DNA from: Candidatus Latescibacterota bacterium
GTDB lineage: Bacteria; Krumholzibacteriota; Krumholzibacteriia; WVZY01
Length of the DNA stretch: 64,000 nucleotides
NCBI GenBank assembly: GCA_011772205.1
Contig: WVZY01000077.1
Coordinates: 1 to 64,000 of the forward strand
Direction: 5' to 3'
This document shows, one piece after another, positions 50,290 to 59,805 of this stretch. A program made the position numbers and the translations under genes. The notes beneath the pieces were generated by a model that saw only the letters and a list, made by a program, of their open reading frames with translations, did not search any database and was not told the DNA's origin. Positions within the stretch are counted from its first letter, which is position 1; each line of letters begins with the position of its first letter.

Positions 50290-52713
50290 CTAATTCTCCT
50301 TCTTGCGCTTTTTCGACGGCAAGAATTGGTCGAATAATTTTTTCTTGAGTTTGTCGATCTCCGGAGAAATGATCGACTCCTGGATTTTTCCGCTGATATC
50401 CGGTTTGAAGGCCACCTTTTGAAGCCTTCCCGTCATGGAAAACGGTATCTGCACCCGTCCCTGATCATCGGTCAAGAATGAAACGAAACCCGCTTCTTCG
50501 ATCAGGCTTTTTGACAGGCGGGGGGACAGGATGAATGCTGCTTGTGAATCGACCGTCCAATCAAGGCCAAGTGATCCCTTTCCAAGTATCGAATAATCCT
50601 CCGTTCCCAAATGGAAGCTTGGCGCGTGGATCCTTCCCCCCTTGATGAGGACATCGCCCTCGAATTCCCTGAACTCCGTCTTGGTCGCCGTGAACACGTG
50701 TGGGTAGGTCTTTCGGAGATGCTCGGAGACGATAGGTGCAGAGCCAAGCTCCCCGGCAATTGCATTCAGTAGTTCCTTCGCTATGTTCATGTCCAAGATG
50801 GCTCCTTGAAGGACAGCCAACACTCCCGCGCCGTCCAAGGTGCTCCGGACATCCGCCCATTTTTTGCCCTGGCCGCCGAGATGGATATCGAGGTTCACAT
50901 TCCCTTGGAAGCGGCTACTGGATCTGGCCAGCGTGGAGCTCACCAGGTTCACCAGATTCAGGCCGCGAGCCTTCGTATCGAAAGAGAATTGCGGAGGTGT
51001 CTTGCGCAGATCGATGTTGCCATGCCCGCGAATAGTACCGCCCAGCCCATCCAGATTCAGGCTGTCCACGAGAACTTGCTTCCCTTTCATTGAGAACACC
51101 ATGTTTCCGGCGACATCTTTGATGGGATTCCGCGCTCGAGGAACGCGGATAGACGCTTCTTTCATCGTAACCAAGCCTCGCGCATCGGGAATCACTCCCG
51201 GTTTGAAATCCCCGCTGACATTAATTTCCGCATTTATCTTCCCAGCAGGGTCATATTTTTCGAGATTTGGAATCAATCCTCTCCACCCGGCGAGATCCAT
51301 ATTTCGGGCTTTTGCATCAAACGAGAGCCGCGGCGTTTCATTGCGGAGATCAATTCTGCCGTTTCCCTTGACGGTTCCGCCCATGCCAGCGACATGCAGG
51401 CTGTCTACCAATACTTGCTTATCCCCTGTGGAGAACACGAATCTCCCTTCGATGCCGCTTACCGGTCCCGCCATTTGAGGGGTTTTTATCGAGGCTCCCT
51501 TCATGGTTGCAAATCCGCGAGCGGGGGGAAGCGCGCCGGGTTTGATCGCTCCATTCAGCTCGAGATCCACCGCTACTTTGCCTGCAACGAGATAGCGCCC
51601 GAGCGCCGGCAGCATCTCGTCCCACCCGGCGAGATCCGCCTCGTCGGAACGGAAAGAAAGGTTGACATTGGGCCGAGCACCCAGCTTCACGCCGCCTTTT
51701 CCAGAGATGCTCATGTTATTCAGCATCAAATCGGCCTGCTCGATCTCGACGTCTCTGTCGAGCATCCGTGCTTTGCTCTCCATCCAGCAGGGCACTCCAG
51801 TTGGCTTTCGAAACCGATCACCAACCCTGATGGCGCAGTCGGTAAGATCGGCCTTGCCTGCGAACATCAAAGAGGCGAGAGAACCTTCCACATGGCCTTC
51901 AGCTTTCATCGGCCCTTCGAGCGCAAGATCTGGCGGAAGCTTGCCAGAGATCTGGTTCATCTGAGCCACGGAGGCCAGATCAATTGGGCCGAGCGCGAAA
52001 TCGAAATTCACAGGAATATTCAATGCGCCCAAAGGATCACCAATTGGGCCTGCTTGGCCTTTGATCTTCACATTTGCACGTTCGGTATCGTCATCACCGG
52101 AGAAAACCGATGCTTTCAATTCGATCGAGGCTGGCCGGTCCTCCTGGACACCTTCGATGGAGAAATCGATGTTCTCGACGTGGATTACGGACGCTGCCGC
52201 CTGGTCTTCGAACCGAAGCTTTCCCTTGGAGATGTCAGCAAATGCAACCATCAATGCGAACTGTGTCCGACCGGATGCGGCAGTCGAATCTTCATCAGGG
52301 CCGGCCGCTTCCGACCGTTGTGATCGCCCTATCGTGTCAAAGTTGAACCGGCCGTCGTTATTGCGAATGACGTTTATCTTGGGCTTTTCGAGAATGACCC
52401 GTTTGACCTGCAGTTCCTTTCGCAACAGCGGAAAAAGGGCGACTCTCACCCGAAGCTCATCCGCTTCGATGAAATTATCCATTGAAAAGTCCGGATCATC
52501 GGAGACAACAACATCTCTGACACTAATTCCAATCCCCCCGCGCAGGCTCACGCCAATTTTACCGACATCCACCTGTCTGCCCGTTACTCTCTCCGCTCGT
52601 GTAATGAAAAATTCCTTCCGCGCATCGATGATTCGTCCGAGATTCAAAAGCGCCACAATGGCTATTACGACAATTATCAATAGAATTGCCAAAACGATCA
52701 GGAGTCTGCGCAT
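50290..52713 (-). CDS. AsmA-family envelope protein
   Basis: Encodes 807 residues. An N-terminal transmembrane helix (about 4-25) is followed by the AsmA start block ('ARKEFFITRAERVTGRQVDVGKIGVSLRGGIGISVRDVVV'). Repeating beta-rich segments include the tandem 'GLVTMKEASIRVPRARNPIKDVAGN' and 'GFATMKGASIKTPQMAGPVSGIEG'. The C-terminal AsmA-like domain carries 'LDMNIAKELLNAIAG'. Such proteins are long periplasmic bridges implicated in phospholipid transport to the outer membrane. It lies between queA and tgt, an unusual place. Confidence 0.88.
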   Translation of the reverse strand: MRRLLIVLAILLIIVVIAIVALLNLGRIIDARKEFFITRAERVTGRQVDVGKIGVSLRGGIGISVRDVVVSDDPDFSMDNFIEADELRVRVALFPLLRKELQVKRVILEKPKINVIRNNDGRFNFDTIGRSQRSEAAGPDEDSTAASGRTQFALMVAFADISKGKLRFEDQAAASVIHVENIDFSIEGVQEDRPASIELKASVFSGDDDTERANVKIKGQAGPIGDPLGALNIPVNFDFALGPIDLASVAQMNQISGKLPPDLALEGPMKAEGHVEGSLASLMFAGKADLTDCAIRVGDRFRKPTGVPCWMESKARMLDRDVEIEQADLMLNNMSISGKGGVKLGARPNVNLSFRSDEADLAGWDEMLPALGRYLVAGKVAVDLELNGAIKPGALPPARGFATMKGASIKTPQMAGPVSGIEGRFVFSTGDKQVLVDSLHVAGMGGTVKGNGRIDLRNETPRLSFDAKARNMDLAGWRGLIPNLEKYDPAGKINAEINVSGDFKPGVIPDARGLVTMKEASIRVPRARNPIKDVAGNMVFSMKGKQVLVDSLNLDGLGGTIRGHGNIDLRKTPPQFSFDTKARGLNLVNLVSSTLARSSSRFQGNVNLDIHLGGQGKKWADVRSTLDGAGVLAVLQGAILDMNIAKELLNAIAGELGSAPIVSEHLRKTYPHVFTATKTEFREFEGDVLIKGGRIHAPSFHLGTEDYSILGKGSLGLDWTVDSQAAFILSPRLSKSLIEEAGFVSFLTDDQGRVQIPFSMTGRLQKVAFKPDISGKIQESIISPEIDKLKKKLFDQFLPSKKRKKEN

Positions 52714-52760
52714 CTTGGAGCCTCCTTCGATTACAACCGGTATTTTTCTCGACGGCCTTT

Positions 52761-53804
52761 CTATCCGATCAGCATCGCGTCACCGTAGCTGTAAAAGCGA
52801 TAGCCTCGGGCCACTGCTTCATTGTAGCAGGCGAGAGTCTTTTCCCTGCCGAGAAATGCGCACACGAGGAGCAGCAGCGACGACTTCGGCAGGTGAAAGT
52901 TCGTGATCAATCGATCCACCACATGAAATTCGAATCCTGGGTAAATGAACAAATCCGTTTCGCCATCATAATCATCTTTCAGCGATACTTTGTCAAACAA
53001 CCCTTCTATATGTGCCGTTTCAAGAAGCCTCGTGACGGTGGTTCCGACGGCCACGATGCGTTTGCCTTCCGCTTTTCCCTTCTTTATCTTTTGCAGCACT
53101 TTCCCGCTGATGGAAAACGCTTCGCTGTCCAGCCGATTCTGCTCGACGATCTCCCGGTCGAGGGGCAGAAAGGTGCCCGGGCCTACGTGCAGGACGAGGG
53201 ACAGAACGTCAATCCCCCTCGAATGGAGCCTGTTGAGAAGCCGCGTGTCGAAATGCAATCCGGCCGTTGGCGCGGCGACAGATCCGGCTTCTTTTGCAAA
53301 TATCGTCTGATAGCGCGTTCGGTCTTCCGGCTCATCGCTCCGACGAATATAAGGAGGAAGTGGAACGTGGCCTTTCTCATCGAGAATATCATCCAGGTTC
53401 CTTTGGGCAACAACGCTCAATCGTGTTTCCCGCTCGCTCACTCTTTCTTCTACCCTCAATTCGTAACTTTGATCCTCGGGGCGGAGAATTTCTCCTATTT
53501 TCGGCTTCTTCGACGATCTCACCAAGGCTCGAAACACGTGTTTCCCCTCGCTCCGCGTAAAAAGCACTTCGACCAAGCCGCCGCTCTCGCGTCTGACGAA
53601 AAGACGCGCTGGGACCACCCGCGACCGGTTCACCACGACGATATCATTTGAGGAAAGAAAATCGGGAAGATCGCGGAAAATGGCATGCATTCTCGTGCCG
53701 CTGAGTTTTTCCACGACCATGAGACGGCTGGAGTCTCTCTCTTCGAGGGGTTTCTGGGCTATAAAAGATTCCGGCAGATCGTAGGAAAAGTCATCCAGGC
53801 GCAT
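52761..53804 (-). CDS. queA: tRNA preQ1(34) S-adenosylmethionine ribosyltransferase-isomerase
   Basis: Encodes 347 residues. 'FSYDLPESFIAQKPLEERDSSRLMV', 'NDIVVVNRSRVVPARLF', 'PTAGLHFDTRLLNRL', 'LVLHVGPGTFLPL' and 'LITNFHLPKSSLLLLVCAFLG' are diagnostic. It converts preQ1-tRNA to epoxyqueuosine-tRNA. The gene is seven bases after ruvB. Confidence 0.98.
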   Translation of the reverse strand: MRLDDFSYDLPESFIAQKPLEERDSSRLMVVEKLSGTRMHAIFRDLPDFLSSNDIVVVNRSRVVPARLFVRRESGGLVEVLFTRSEGKHVFRALVRSSKKPKIGEILRPEDQSYELRVEERVSERETRLSVVAQRNLDDILDEKGHVPLPPYIRRSDEPEDRTRYQTIFAKEAGSVAAPTAGLHFDTRLLNRLHSRGIDVLSLVLHVGPGTFLPLDREIVEQNRLDSEAFSISGKVLQKIKKGKAEGKRIVAVGTTVTRLLETAHIEGLFDKVSLKDDYDGETDLFIYPGFEFHVVDRLITNFHLPKSSLLLLVCAFLGREKTLACYNEAVARGYRFYSYGDAMLIG

Positions 53805-53810
53805 AGATAA

Positions 53811-54836
53811 TTAAAGTAGGCGTGGAGTTCCATCAGTTGAAGTGGCGGATAGGCCAAGGTGGGACAGTGCCAGCGGTGTTGCTACACGGCCCCGGGAAGT
53901 CCGCTTGATGAAGCCGCTTTGGATGAGAAATGGTTCGTACACATCCTCGATCGTCTCGGATTCTTCAGAAACGGCAATGGCAAGCGAATTGATCCCGACC
54001 GGCCCGCCCCCGAATTTCTCGATGATCGAAACGAGGATCCGCCGATCCATTTCATCCAGTCCCTTTTCATCGACTTTGAGTCTTCCCAGAGCGTAATCGG
54101 CTGCGCTCCGGTCTATTGAACCGGCTCCTTCGACCTGGGCAAAATCACGCGCTCGTTTGAGAAGGCGGTTGGCCACTCTGGGGGTCCCGCGCGAGCGCCG
54201 GGCGATTTCTTCGGCTCCATCATCGCTGATCTCGATATTGAGAAGCCTGGCAGACCTGATAACGATCGATTTAAGTTCATCCGGCGTGTAGAAATCCAGT
54301 CTGAAGACCACGCCAAACCGCTCGCGCATGGGTGCGGTGATCATGCCCGCGCGTGTGGTGGCCCCGACGAGAGTGAACGGCTCGAGATTCAGGGTGTAAT
54401 GACGGGCGTTCGGCCCTTTATCTACCACGAGATCGCATTTCAAATCATCCATCGCTTGATAGAGATGTTCTTCGAGGATGCGCGGGAGACGATGGACTTC
54501 ATCTATAAAAACCACTTGTTGGCGCTCCACATGGCTCAAAACACCGAGAAGTTCCGCCGAATTTTGGAACGCTGCACCGGACGTGACCTTGATGGGAACA
54601 TCCAACTCGTTGGCGACAATGTGCGCGAGTGTGGTCTTCCCCAGCCCGGGCGGTCCGTACAGAAGAACATGGTCGAGCGGTTCCCGCCGTTCTTTGGCCG
54701 CTTGTATGAACACTCTGAGATTCGCTTTGATCTCGGTCTGGCCGACGAATTCATCGATGCGTTTCGGCCTGAGCAAGGCCTCGCTTTTCACATCTTCCGA
54801 AGACGGCATTGGGCTGGTGATTCTCTCTCGTGTCAT
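53811..54836 (-). CDS. ruvB: Holliday junction helicase RuvB
   Basis: Encodes 341 residues. AAA+ motifs are 'LLYGPPGLGKTTLAHIVANE' (Walker A), 'VVFIDEVHRL' (Walker B) and 'GATTRAGMITAPMRERFGV' (sensor 1 and arginine finger). The C-terminal winged helix carries 'QSGFIKRTSRGRVATPLA'. It drives branch migration with RuvA. Third gene of the ruvC-ruvA-ruvB unit. Confidence 0.98.
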   Translation of the reverse strand: MTRERITSPMPSSEDVKSEALLRPKRIDEFVGQTEIKANLRVFIQAAKERREPLDHVLLYGPPGLGKTTLAHIVANELDVPIKVTSGAAFQNSAELLGVLSHVERQQVVFIDEVHRLPRILEEHLYQAMDDLKCDLVVDKGPNARHYTLNLEPFTLVGATTRAGMITAPMRERFGVVFRLDFYTPDELKSIVIRSARLLNIEISDDGAEEIARRSRGTPRVANRLLKRARDFAQVEGAGSIDRSAADYALGRLKVDEKGLDEMDRRILVSIIEKFGGGPVGINSLAIAVSEESETIEDVYEPFLIQSGFIKRTSRGRVATPLALSHLGLSATSTDGTPRLL

Positions 54837-54900
54837 TCGATCCTTTCGTTTACATCATGGGCGCACATCTGCCTCTGCTGCGCTCACCGCGGTCGAGACT

Positions 54901-55491
54901 TCACAGGCTCCCGGCATATTTCAGCGCTTCGCGGACCATTTTTTCCACATCCTGGCTGTCCTGGCTCTTCCAGTTGATCTTTTCGATCGCGCGCTCCGCG
55001 GACAAACGTGTCATACCAAGGGACGTGAGGGCAAGAATAACTTCTTCGCGCATATCATCCGAAGGCGCCGCCTCTTGGGGAGCTTCGATAAAATCCTCGA
55101 GCTTCCCACCAAGCTCCATGACCAGGCGCTCAGCCGTTTTCTTGCCAAGACCGGGCAGGCTCTTCAAAAACGCCACTTCACCTCGCTTGATCGCTGCAAC
55201 GAGCCGATCACCGGTGTGAGCCCCAAACATACCGAGAGCGATTTTGGGCCCAATGCCCGACACTTCGATCAAACGAGTGAACAGCTCCCGTTCTTCGCGC
55301 CGGAGGAAACCGAAGAGGGTGAGCCGATCTTCGCGAACGTATAGAAAGGTATGAAAAGAAACATCCGGATCCCCCACGCGAAGCTCGATGGCATCTTTCT
55401 CCGGAACGTGTAGCTCATAGCCAATGCCTCCGACATCCAGAATACAAATCGGCTCTTTGGATAACAGCTTCCCCTGGAGATGAGCGATCAT
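54901..55491 (-). CDS. ruvA: Holliday junction DNA-binding protein RuvA
   Basis: Encodes 196 residues from ATG 55491, chosen because the protein then begins with the standard 'MIAHLQGKLLSKEP' and GGGAGG lies just upstream. OB fold about 1-63, two helix-hairpin-helix motifs ('GIGPKIALGMFG', 'LPGLGKKTAERLVMELGGKL'), and a C-terminal RuvB-binding domain from about 145. It overlaps the ruvC stop by four bases. Confidence 0.97.
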   Translation of the reverse strand: MIAHLQGKLLSKEPICILDVGGIGYELHVPEKDAIELRVGDPDVSFHTFLYVREDRLTLFGFLRREERELFTRLIEVSGIGPKIALGMFGAHTGDRLVAAIKRGEVAFLKSLPGLGKKTAERLVMELGGKLEDFIEAPQEAAPSDDMREEVILALTSLGMTRLSAERAIEKINWKSQDSQDVEKMVREALKYAGSL

Positions 55492-55976
55492 TTTCCCTCC
55501 CATTCTCGCCGCCGAAAAGCGTGACAGATTGCCACCGCAAGCGCATCGGATTCATCCGTGTTCGCCGGCGGTTCGCTGAGGCCAAGCAGCTTCTTCAACA
55601 TGAAGCTCACCTGGGATTTGTGCGCGGCGCCGCTGCCGGTCACTGCCTGCTTCACCTCTCTGGGCGAGTATTCGTGTATGGGAACATTGGCAATGCTCGC
55701 AGCCAGGATGGCAGCCCCCCTCGCTTCTCCAAGAACGAGGGCGCTCTTGGGATTTTTGCTATAAAAAACATCTTCTATCGCAAAATGAGTCGGGGAAAAG
55801 CTCTCTACGATGCGGCTCAGATCGAGAAAAATCACCTTTATCCGTTCGTATCTGCATATGTTTCTCCCCATCGCTATCACGCCGGATGCGATGTATTCGA
55901 TATTATCTTCCTCTTCTTTGATAATACCGTACCCGGTGGTGGCGCTTCCAGGATCTACGCCCAATATTGTGTACAT
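55488..55976 (-). CDS. ruvC: Holliday junction resolvase RuvC
   Basis: Encodes 162 residues. The acidic catalytic residues are in 'LGVDPGSATTGYG' (Asp), 'FAIEDVFYSKNPKSAL' (Glu) and 'DESDALAVAICHA' (Asp pair). It cleaves junctions handled by RuvAB. It lies 44 bases after yebC. Confidence 0.97.
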   Translation of the reverse strand: MYTILGVDPGSATTGYGIIKEEEDNIEYIASGVIAMGRNICRYERIKVIFLDLSRIVESFSPTHFAIEDVFYSKNPKSALVLGEARGAAILAASIANVPIHEYSPREVKQAVTGSGAAHKSQVSFMLKKLLGLSEPPANTDESDALAVAICHAFRRREWEGK

Positions 55977-56020
55977 GCCAAGCCACCTTGCGGTCGAGGT
56001 GTCGGGCCAGCGGTTCGCCG

Positions 56021-56764
56021 CTAGCCCTGTTGGAGTATTTCATCAGGAATATCGAAGTTGGCGCTAACACGCTGAACGTCGTCGAGCTCTTCCAGAGATT
56101 CCATTATTTTCAATACCTGTTTGGCGGGATCGCCTTCCACCTTGATGATGGATTTCGGAATCTTCTGGATCTCCGCATTTTGATAAGGAACATGAGAATC
56201 TCTCAGTGACTTGCAGACCGCTTCGAAATTGGACTGTGAGGTCATGACCTGAAAGCCGTCTTCATCTTCCTTTACATCTTCAGCGCCCGCCTCGATTGCC
56301 ACTTCGAAAAGCGTTTCTTCATCGACTTGTTTCCTGCTCACCCAAACGACGCCTTTGGTCTCGAAAAGCCAGGCGACGCAACCACTCTCTCCGAGGTTGC
56401 CATTATGCTTCGACAGGACGTGTCTCACCTCGGATGTGGTGCGGTTCTTGTTGTCCGTGAGGGTTTCTATGAGCAACGCCACCCCTTTGGGTCCATATCC
56501 TTCATAGGTGATTTCCTCGAAATGCACGCCTTCGATCTCGCCCGTTCCTTTCTTTATCGCCCGCTGAATGTTATCCTGCGGCATGTTGTTGTCCTTGGCC
56601 GTTTGAATCGCCAACCGCAATCTCGCATTCGCCATGGGATCCCCACCACCCTGCCTCGCCGCCACAGTGATCTCACGGATCAAGCGAGTGAAGAGCTTTC
56701 CTCGTGCGATGTCCGTTTTTTGCTTTTTGCGTTTGATCTGGGCCCACTTGGAATGGCCCGCCAT
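56021..56764 (-). CDS. yebC: YebC/PmpR-family protein
   Basis: Encodes 247 residues. 'AGHSKWAQIKRKKQKTDIARGKLFTRL', 'NMPQDNIQRAIKKGTGE' and 'YEGYGPKGVALLIETLTDNKNRT' are the invariant blocks. The family is annotated as transcriptional regulators, and some members relieve ribosome stalling. The gene is placed directly before ruvCAB, as in many bacteria. Confidence 0.96.
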   Translation of the reverse strand: MAGHSKWAQIKRKKQKTDIARGKLFTRLIREITVAARQGGGDPMANARLRLAIQTAKDNNMPQDNIQRAIKKGTGEIEGVHFEEITYEGYGPKGVALLIETLTDNKNRTTSEVRHVLSKHNGNLGESGCVAWLFETKGVVWVSRKQVDEETLFEVAIEAGAEDVKEDEDGFQVMTSQSNFEAVCKSLRDSHVPYQNAEIQKIPKSIIKVEGDPAKQVLKIMESLEELDDVQRVSANFDIPDEILQQG

Positions 56765-56776
56765 GACTATGACTCC

Positions 56777-58852
56777 CTACTGCTTCTCTTCTTTTTCTTT
56801 CTTGACTTCTTCGATGATCTTCTGAGCGATATCGTGCGGCACCTCTTCGTAGTGGGAAAACTCCCTCTTGTGGGTGCCGCGGCCCTGGGTCAACGAGCGG
56901 AGGTGGGTGGAATATCGGTAGAGTTCCGAGAGAGGCACCTGGGCCTTGACCACATTGAATCTGCCCTCCGGATCCATACCCTGGATCTTTCCCCTGCGCC
57001 CGCTGAGATCGCCCATCACATCTCCCATGAAATCCTCCGGAACCTTGACTTCCACGTTCATGATCGGTTCGAGAAGAACCGGTTTGGCCTGTTGAGTAGC
57101 CTTTTTGAATGCCATGGATCCGGCCGTCTTGAACGCCTGCTCCGAGGAATCCACACTGTGGTAGCTACCGTCATAGAGCGTCGCCTTGAGGTCCACAACT
57201 GGAAATTTGGCGATTACGCCCTCGCTCATGGCGGCAACGATACCCTTTTCCACTGCGGGGATGAATTTCCCCGGAACAACGCCGCCGACGATCGCATTTA
57301 CGAATTCGAAATCACTGCCGCGCGGCAGCGGCTCGAGTTTCAGCCACACATCCCCGTACTGACCGCGTCCTCCCGTTTGCTTTTTGTACTTACCTTGGGC
57401 TTCTGCGACCGCCGTAATGGTTTCTTTATACGGCACCTTGGGCCGCTTGAGCTGCACTTCGACGCCGAACCGCTTCTTCAACCGTCCGATGATCACTTCC
57501 AGATGCAGCTCACCCTGGCCCGAAATCAATGTCTGTCTCACTTCGTTGTCCACCTTCACTTCGAAGGTCGGATCCTCCTCCTTGAGACGGCTCAATCCCA
57601 TGCTGATCTTTTCTTCGTCGCCCTTTGCCAATCCGGAGATCGCCGTGAAGATCGACGGCCTGGGAAGAACCGTTGGGGCAAACCGCACTGGAGCATTCTT
57701 AGCGCAGAGCGTATCCCCAACTTTCGTATTCTTGAGCTTGACTACCGCTCCCATATCTCCGGCCGCAAGGTGGTTCACCTCCGTCCTGTTCTTCCCCTGT
57801 ATCAGGAACAGCTGGCCCAAGCGCTCCGTCGTTTCCCGGTTGGGATTGTAGATGTCTTTGCCGCTGTCGACCGATCCACGGTACATTCGAATGTACAGCA
57901 TATCTCCCACGTGGGATTCGGAAACGTTTTTGAAAACGCTAACAGCGGCAGGGCCGTCGCTTTCTCCCTTTATTTCCATCTCGCCGTCAACTGCTTTTCT
58001 CGGTCGCTTATCGGGTGGAGGCACGAGATCAATGATTCCCTGGAGGAGCTGAGGGATACCAATGTTCTTGACGGCGGAAACGCAAAAGACCGGATACATC
58101 TCTCCGTTGGAAACCTCCGCAGACAAACCCTGGACGAGTTCTTCTTTGGTTAGAGACTCGCTCTCGAGATATTTCTCCATCAGCTCTTCGCTGGTCTCAG
58201 CGGCCGTCTCCAGGAGTTCATGTCGCCACTCGGACGCTTTATCCTTCACGTCATCCGGAATATCCACCTCATTCGACGTGCCCCTGCCGTCCGTGGAGTA
58301 CTCGAATCCTTTCCCCTGGAGAAGATCTACGACACCCTTGAAGGATTCTCCCTCGCCGATCGGAAGCTGTACAGGGAGCACCTTGTTGCCGAAGTGTTCT
58401 CTTAGCTGTGCGATGCAATTGTTGAAGTCAGCGTGTTCTTTATCCATCTTGTTGATGCAGAACAACGTGGGAAGATTTCGATCCCTAACATAGGTCCAGA
58501 TCTTTTCGGTACCGACTTCCACGCCGCCATCCGCACGTATGGGGATCAGGCATCCCTCGACTACATCGAGCGCGCACAAAACTTCACCGACAAAATCTTC
58601 GTAACCCGGCGTATCCAGGATATTGATTTTGTTCCCTTGAAATTCCCCGAAAGCCAATCCTGTCTGAATCGAGATCTGCCTTTCAACTTCATCCGGGTTG
58701 GCGTCCATTACCGTATTTCCATCCTCGACCCGCCCAATCCGGTTGATGACGCCCGTCGTGTACAGTATCGCTTCGGACAGCGCGGTTTTTCCCGTATCTT
58801 GGTGCGCGGCCAGCGCGATATTTCGAATTTTGTCCGGACTGTATTCTTTCAC
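56777..58852 (-). CDS. Elongation factor G-like GTPase (variant EF-G)
   Basis: Encodes 691 residues, full EF-G length with all five domains. G1 is AHQDTGKT (residues 16-23), where classical EF-G has AHIDAGKT or similar. G3 is DTPGYEDF and G4 NKMD. Domain IV carries '[17 protein letters not shown]', and the C-terminal domain has '[31 protein letters not shown]'. It matches the EF-G-like/EF-G2 group, whose role (ribosome recycling or translocation under stress) varies. The str operon (rpsL, rpsG) is not beside it, supporting a second EF-G. A strong promoter precedes it. Confidence 0.9.
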   Translation of the reverse strand: [691 protein letters not shown]

Positions 58853-58915
58853 AATATTCCTCCTATGAACGACTTCATTGACCCACTAAGGGCGTAGCTC
58901 ATGATTTCAGTGGGG

Positions 58916-58945
58916 ATTGTAGCACTCGGATAACCGGATTGTCAA
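58916..58945 (-). promoter_or_regulatory. Strong promoter of the EF-G-like / yebC / ruvCAB cluster
   Basis: On the minus strand a perfect TTGACA (58940-58945), an 18-base spacer and TACAAT (58916-58921), with a leader of about 55 bases before ATG 58852. It is the best -35/-10 pair seen in the window. Confidence 0.65.
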
Positions 58946-58959
58946 CGTCGCCAGAGCCG

Positions 58960-59670
58960 TCAGGCGCCACCCAAAGCCCTTCCCAGTGCGATCATTACTA
59001 CACTGATCAACCACAAGGGGACCACACACCAAATTGCCTGATTGCGAGTCATTTTGAAGACCTGCACCAAACCCATCCCAACGATAACGAGCGCCCAGAT
59101 TGCGAATAAATCGAGGCTTCTGAAGCATGCACCCAAGAATTTGTTTTCCGGAGGTGCAAGGAAGCCCAGACCAAAGGAGAACGCAGCATCTTGAGTCGTG
59201 CGGATCGTTTCTATCCCTTTGACATAAACCACGATCAAAACGGAGAGCAAGTACCCGACATTGGCCACAATTGACGAGTAAAGATAGATCGTGAAGAAAC
59301 GCTTGAAGTTCGCGTTGGTAGCGAGAATGCTAACAAGAACGTAGCCAATCAGTGCAGTGATAAGAGCCGTTACCAAGACAGCAATTGGAGCAACCACGAT
59401 TCCGAACGTCGCGAAGCGTTCAAAACTCTCTATTCCCTGTTCGAGTGTCTCCTCGGGAAGGTTTCTAGGATTGAGAAGCATAATGGCTCTTTGAACCGGA
59501 ATGGATATATAGGCAACGATGAGATTGATCACACCAAGCCAGATATAAGGCTGCCACCATCCGACCGCGCCCCTTTCGATGTCCTCAAAAACCCGGCTCG
59601 GAGAATAGAAGATCCAAGAAAATCTACTGAAGAATCCCCCAACACCTCCGCTTTCCACCTCATTGTTCAT
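58960..59670 (-). CDS. Yip1-family membrane protein
   Basis: Encodes 236 residues from ATG 59670, which has GGAGG six bases upstream; the longer frame has no site. The soluble start 'FSRFSWIFYSPSRVFEDIERG' is the usual lead-in of Yip1 proteins. Five hydrophobic segments follow: about 40-60, 95-125 (long, 'IVVAPIAVLVTALITALIGYVLV'), 135-158, 185-205 and 215-233. Function in bacteria is unknown. Confidence 0.85.
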   Translation of the reverse strand: MNNEVESGGVGGFFSRFSWIFYSPSRVFEDIERGAVGWWQPYIWLGVINLIVAYISIPVQRAIMLLNPRNLPEETLEQGIESFERFATFGIVVAPIAVLVTALITALIGYVLVSILATNANFKRFFTIYLYSSIVANVGYLLSVLIVVYVKGIETIRTTQDAAFSFGLGFLAPPENKFLGACFRSLDLFAIWALVIVGMGLVQVFKMTRNQAIWCVVPLWLISVVMIALGRALGGA

Positions 59671-59805
59671 CTCGCGCCTCCTTTTATGAAACCTGTTACG
59701 CCCGGAATCTGCCGGGAGACGGAACGGCCGGTGCTTCACTGTTTCGCCGACGATTGGACGACACATCAGCAGATCAGATCCCGGTGTCCCAAATGTACTG
59801 GCTAT

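Noticed and set aside
56327-58153. 608-codon open frame on the plus strand
   Set aside because: It lies antisense to yebC and the EF-G-like gene, whose conserved motifs are certain; composition reflects the opposite strand.
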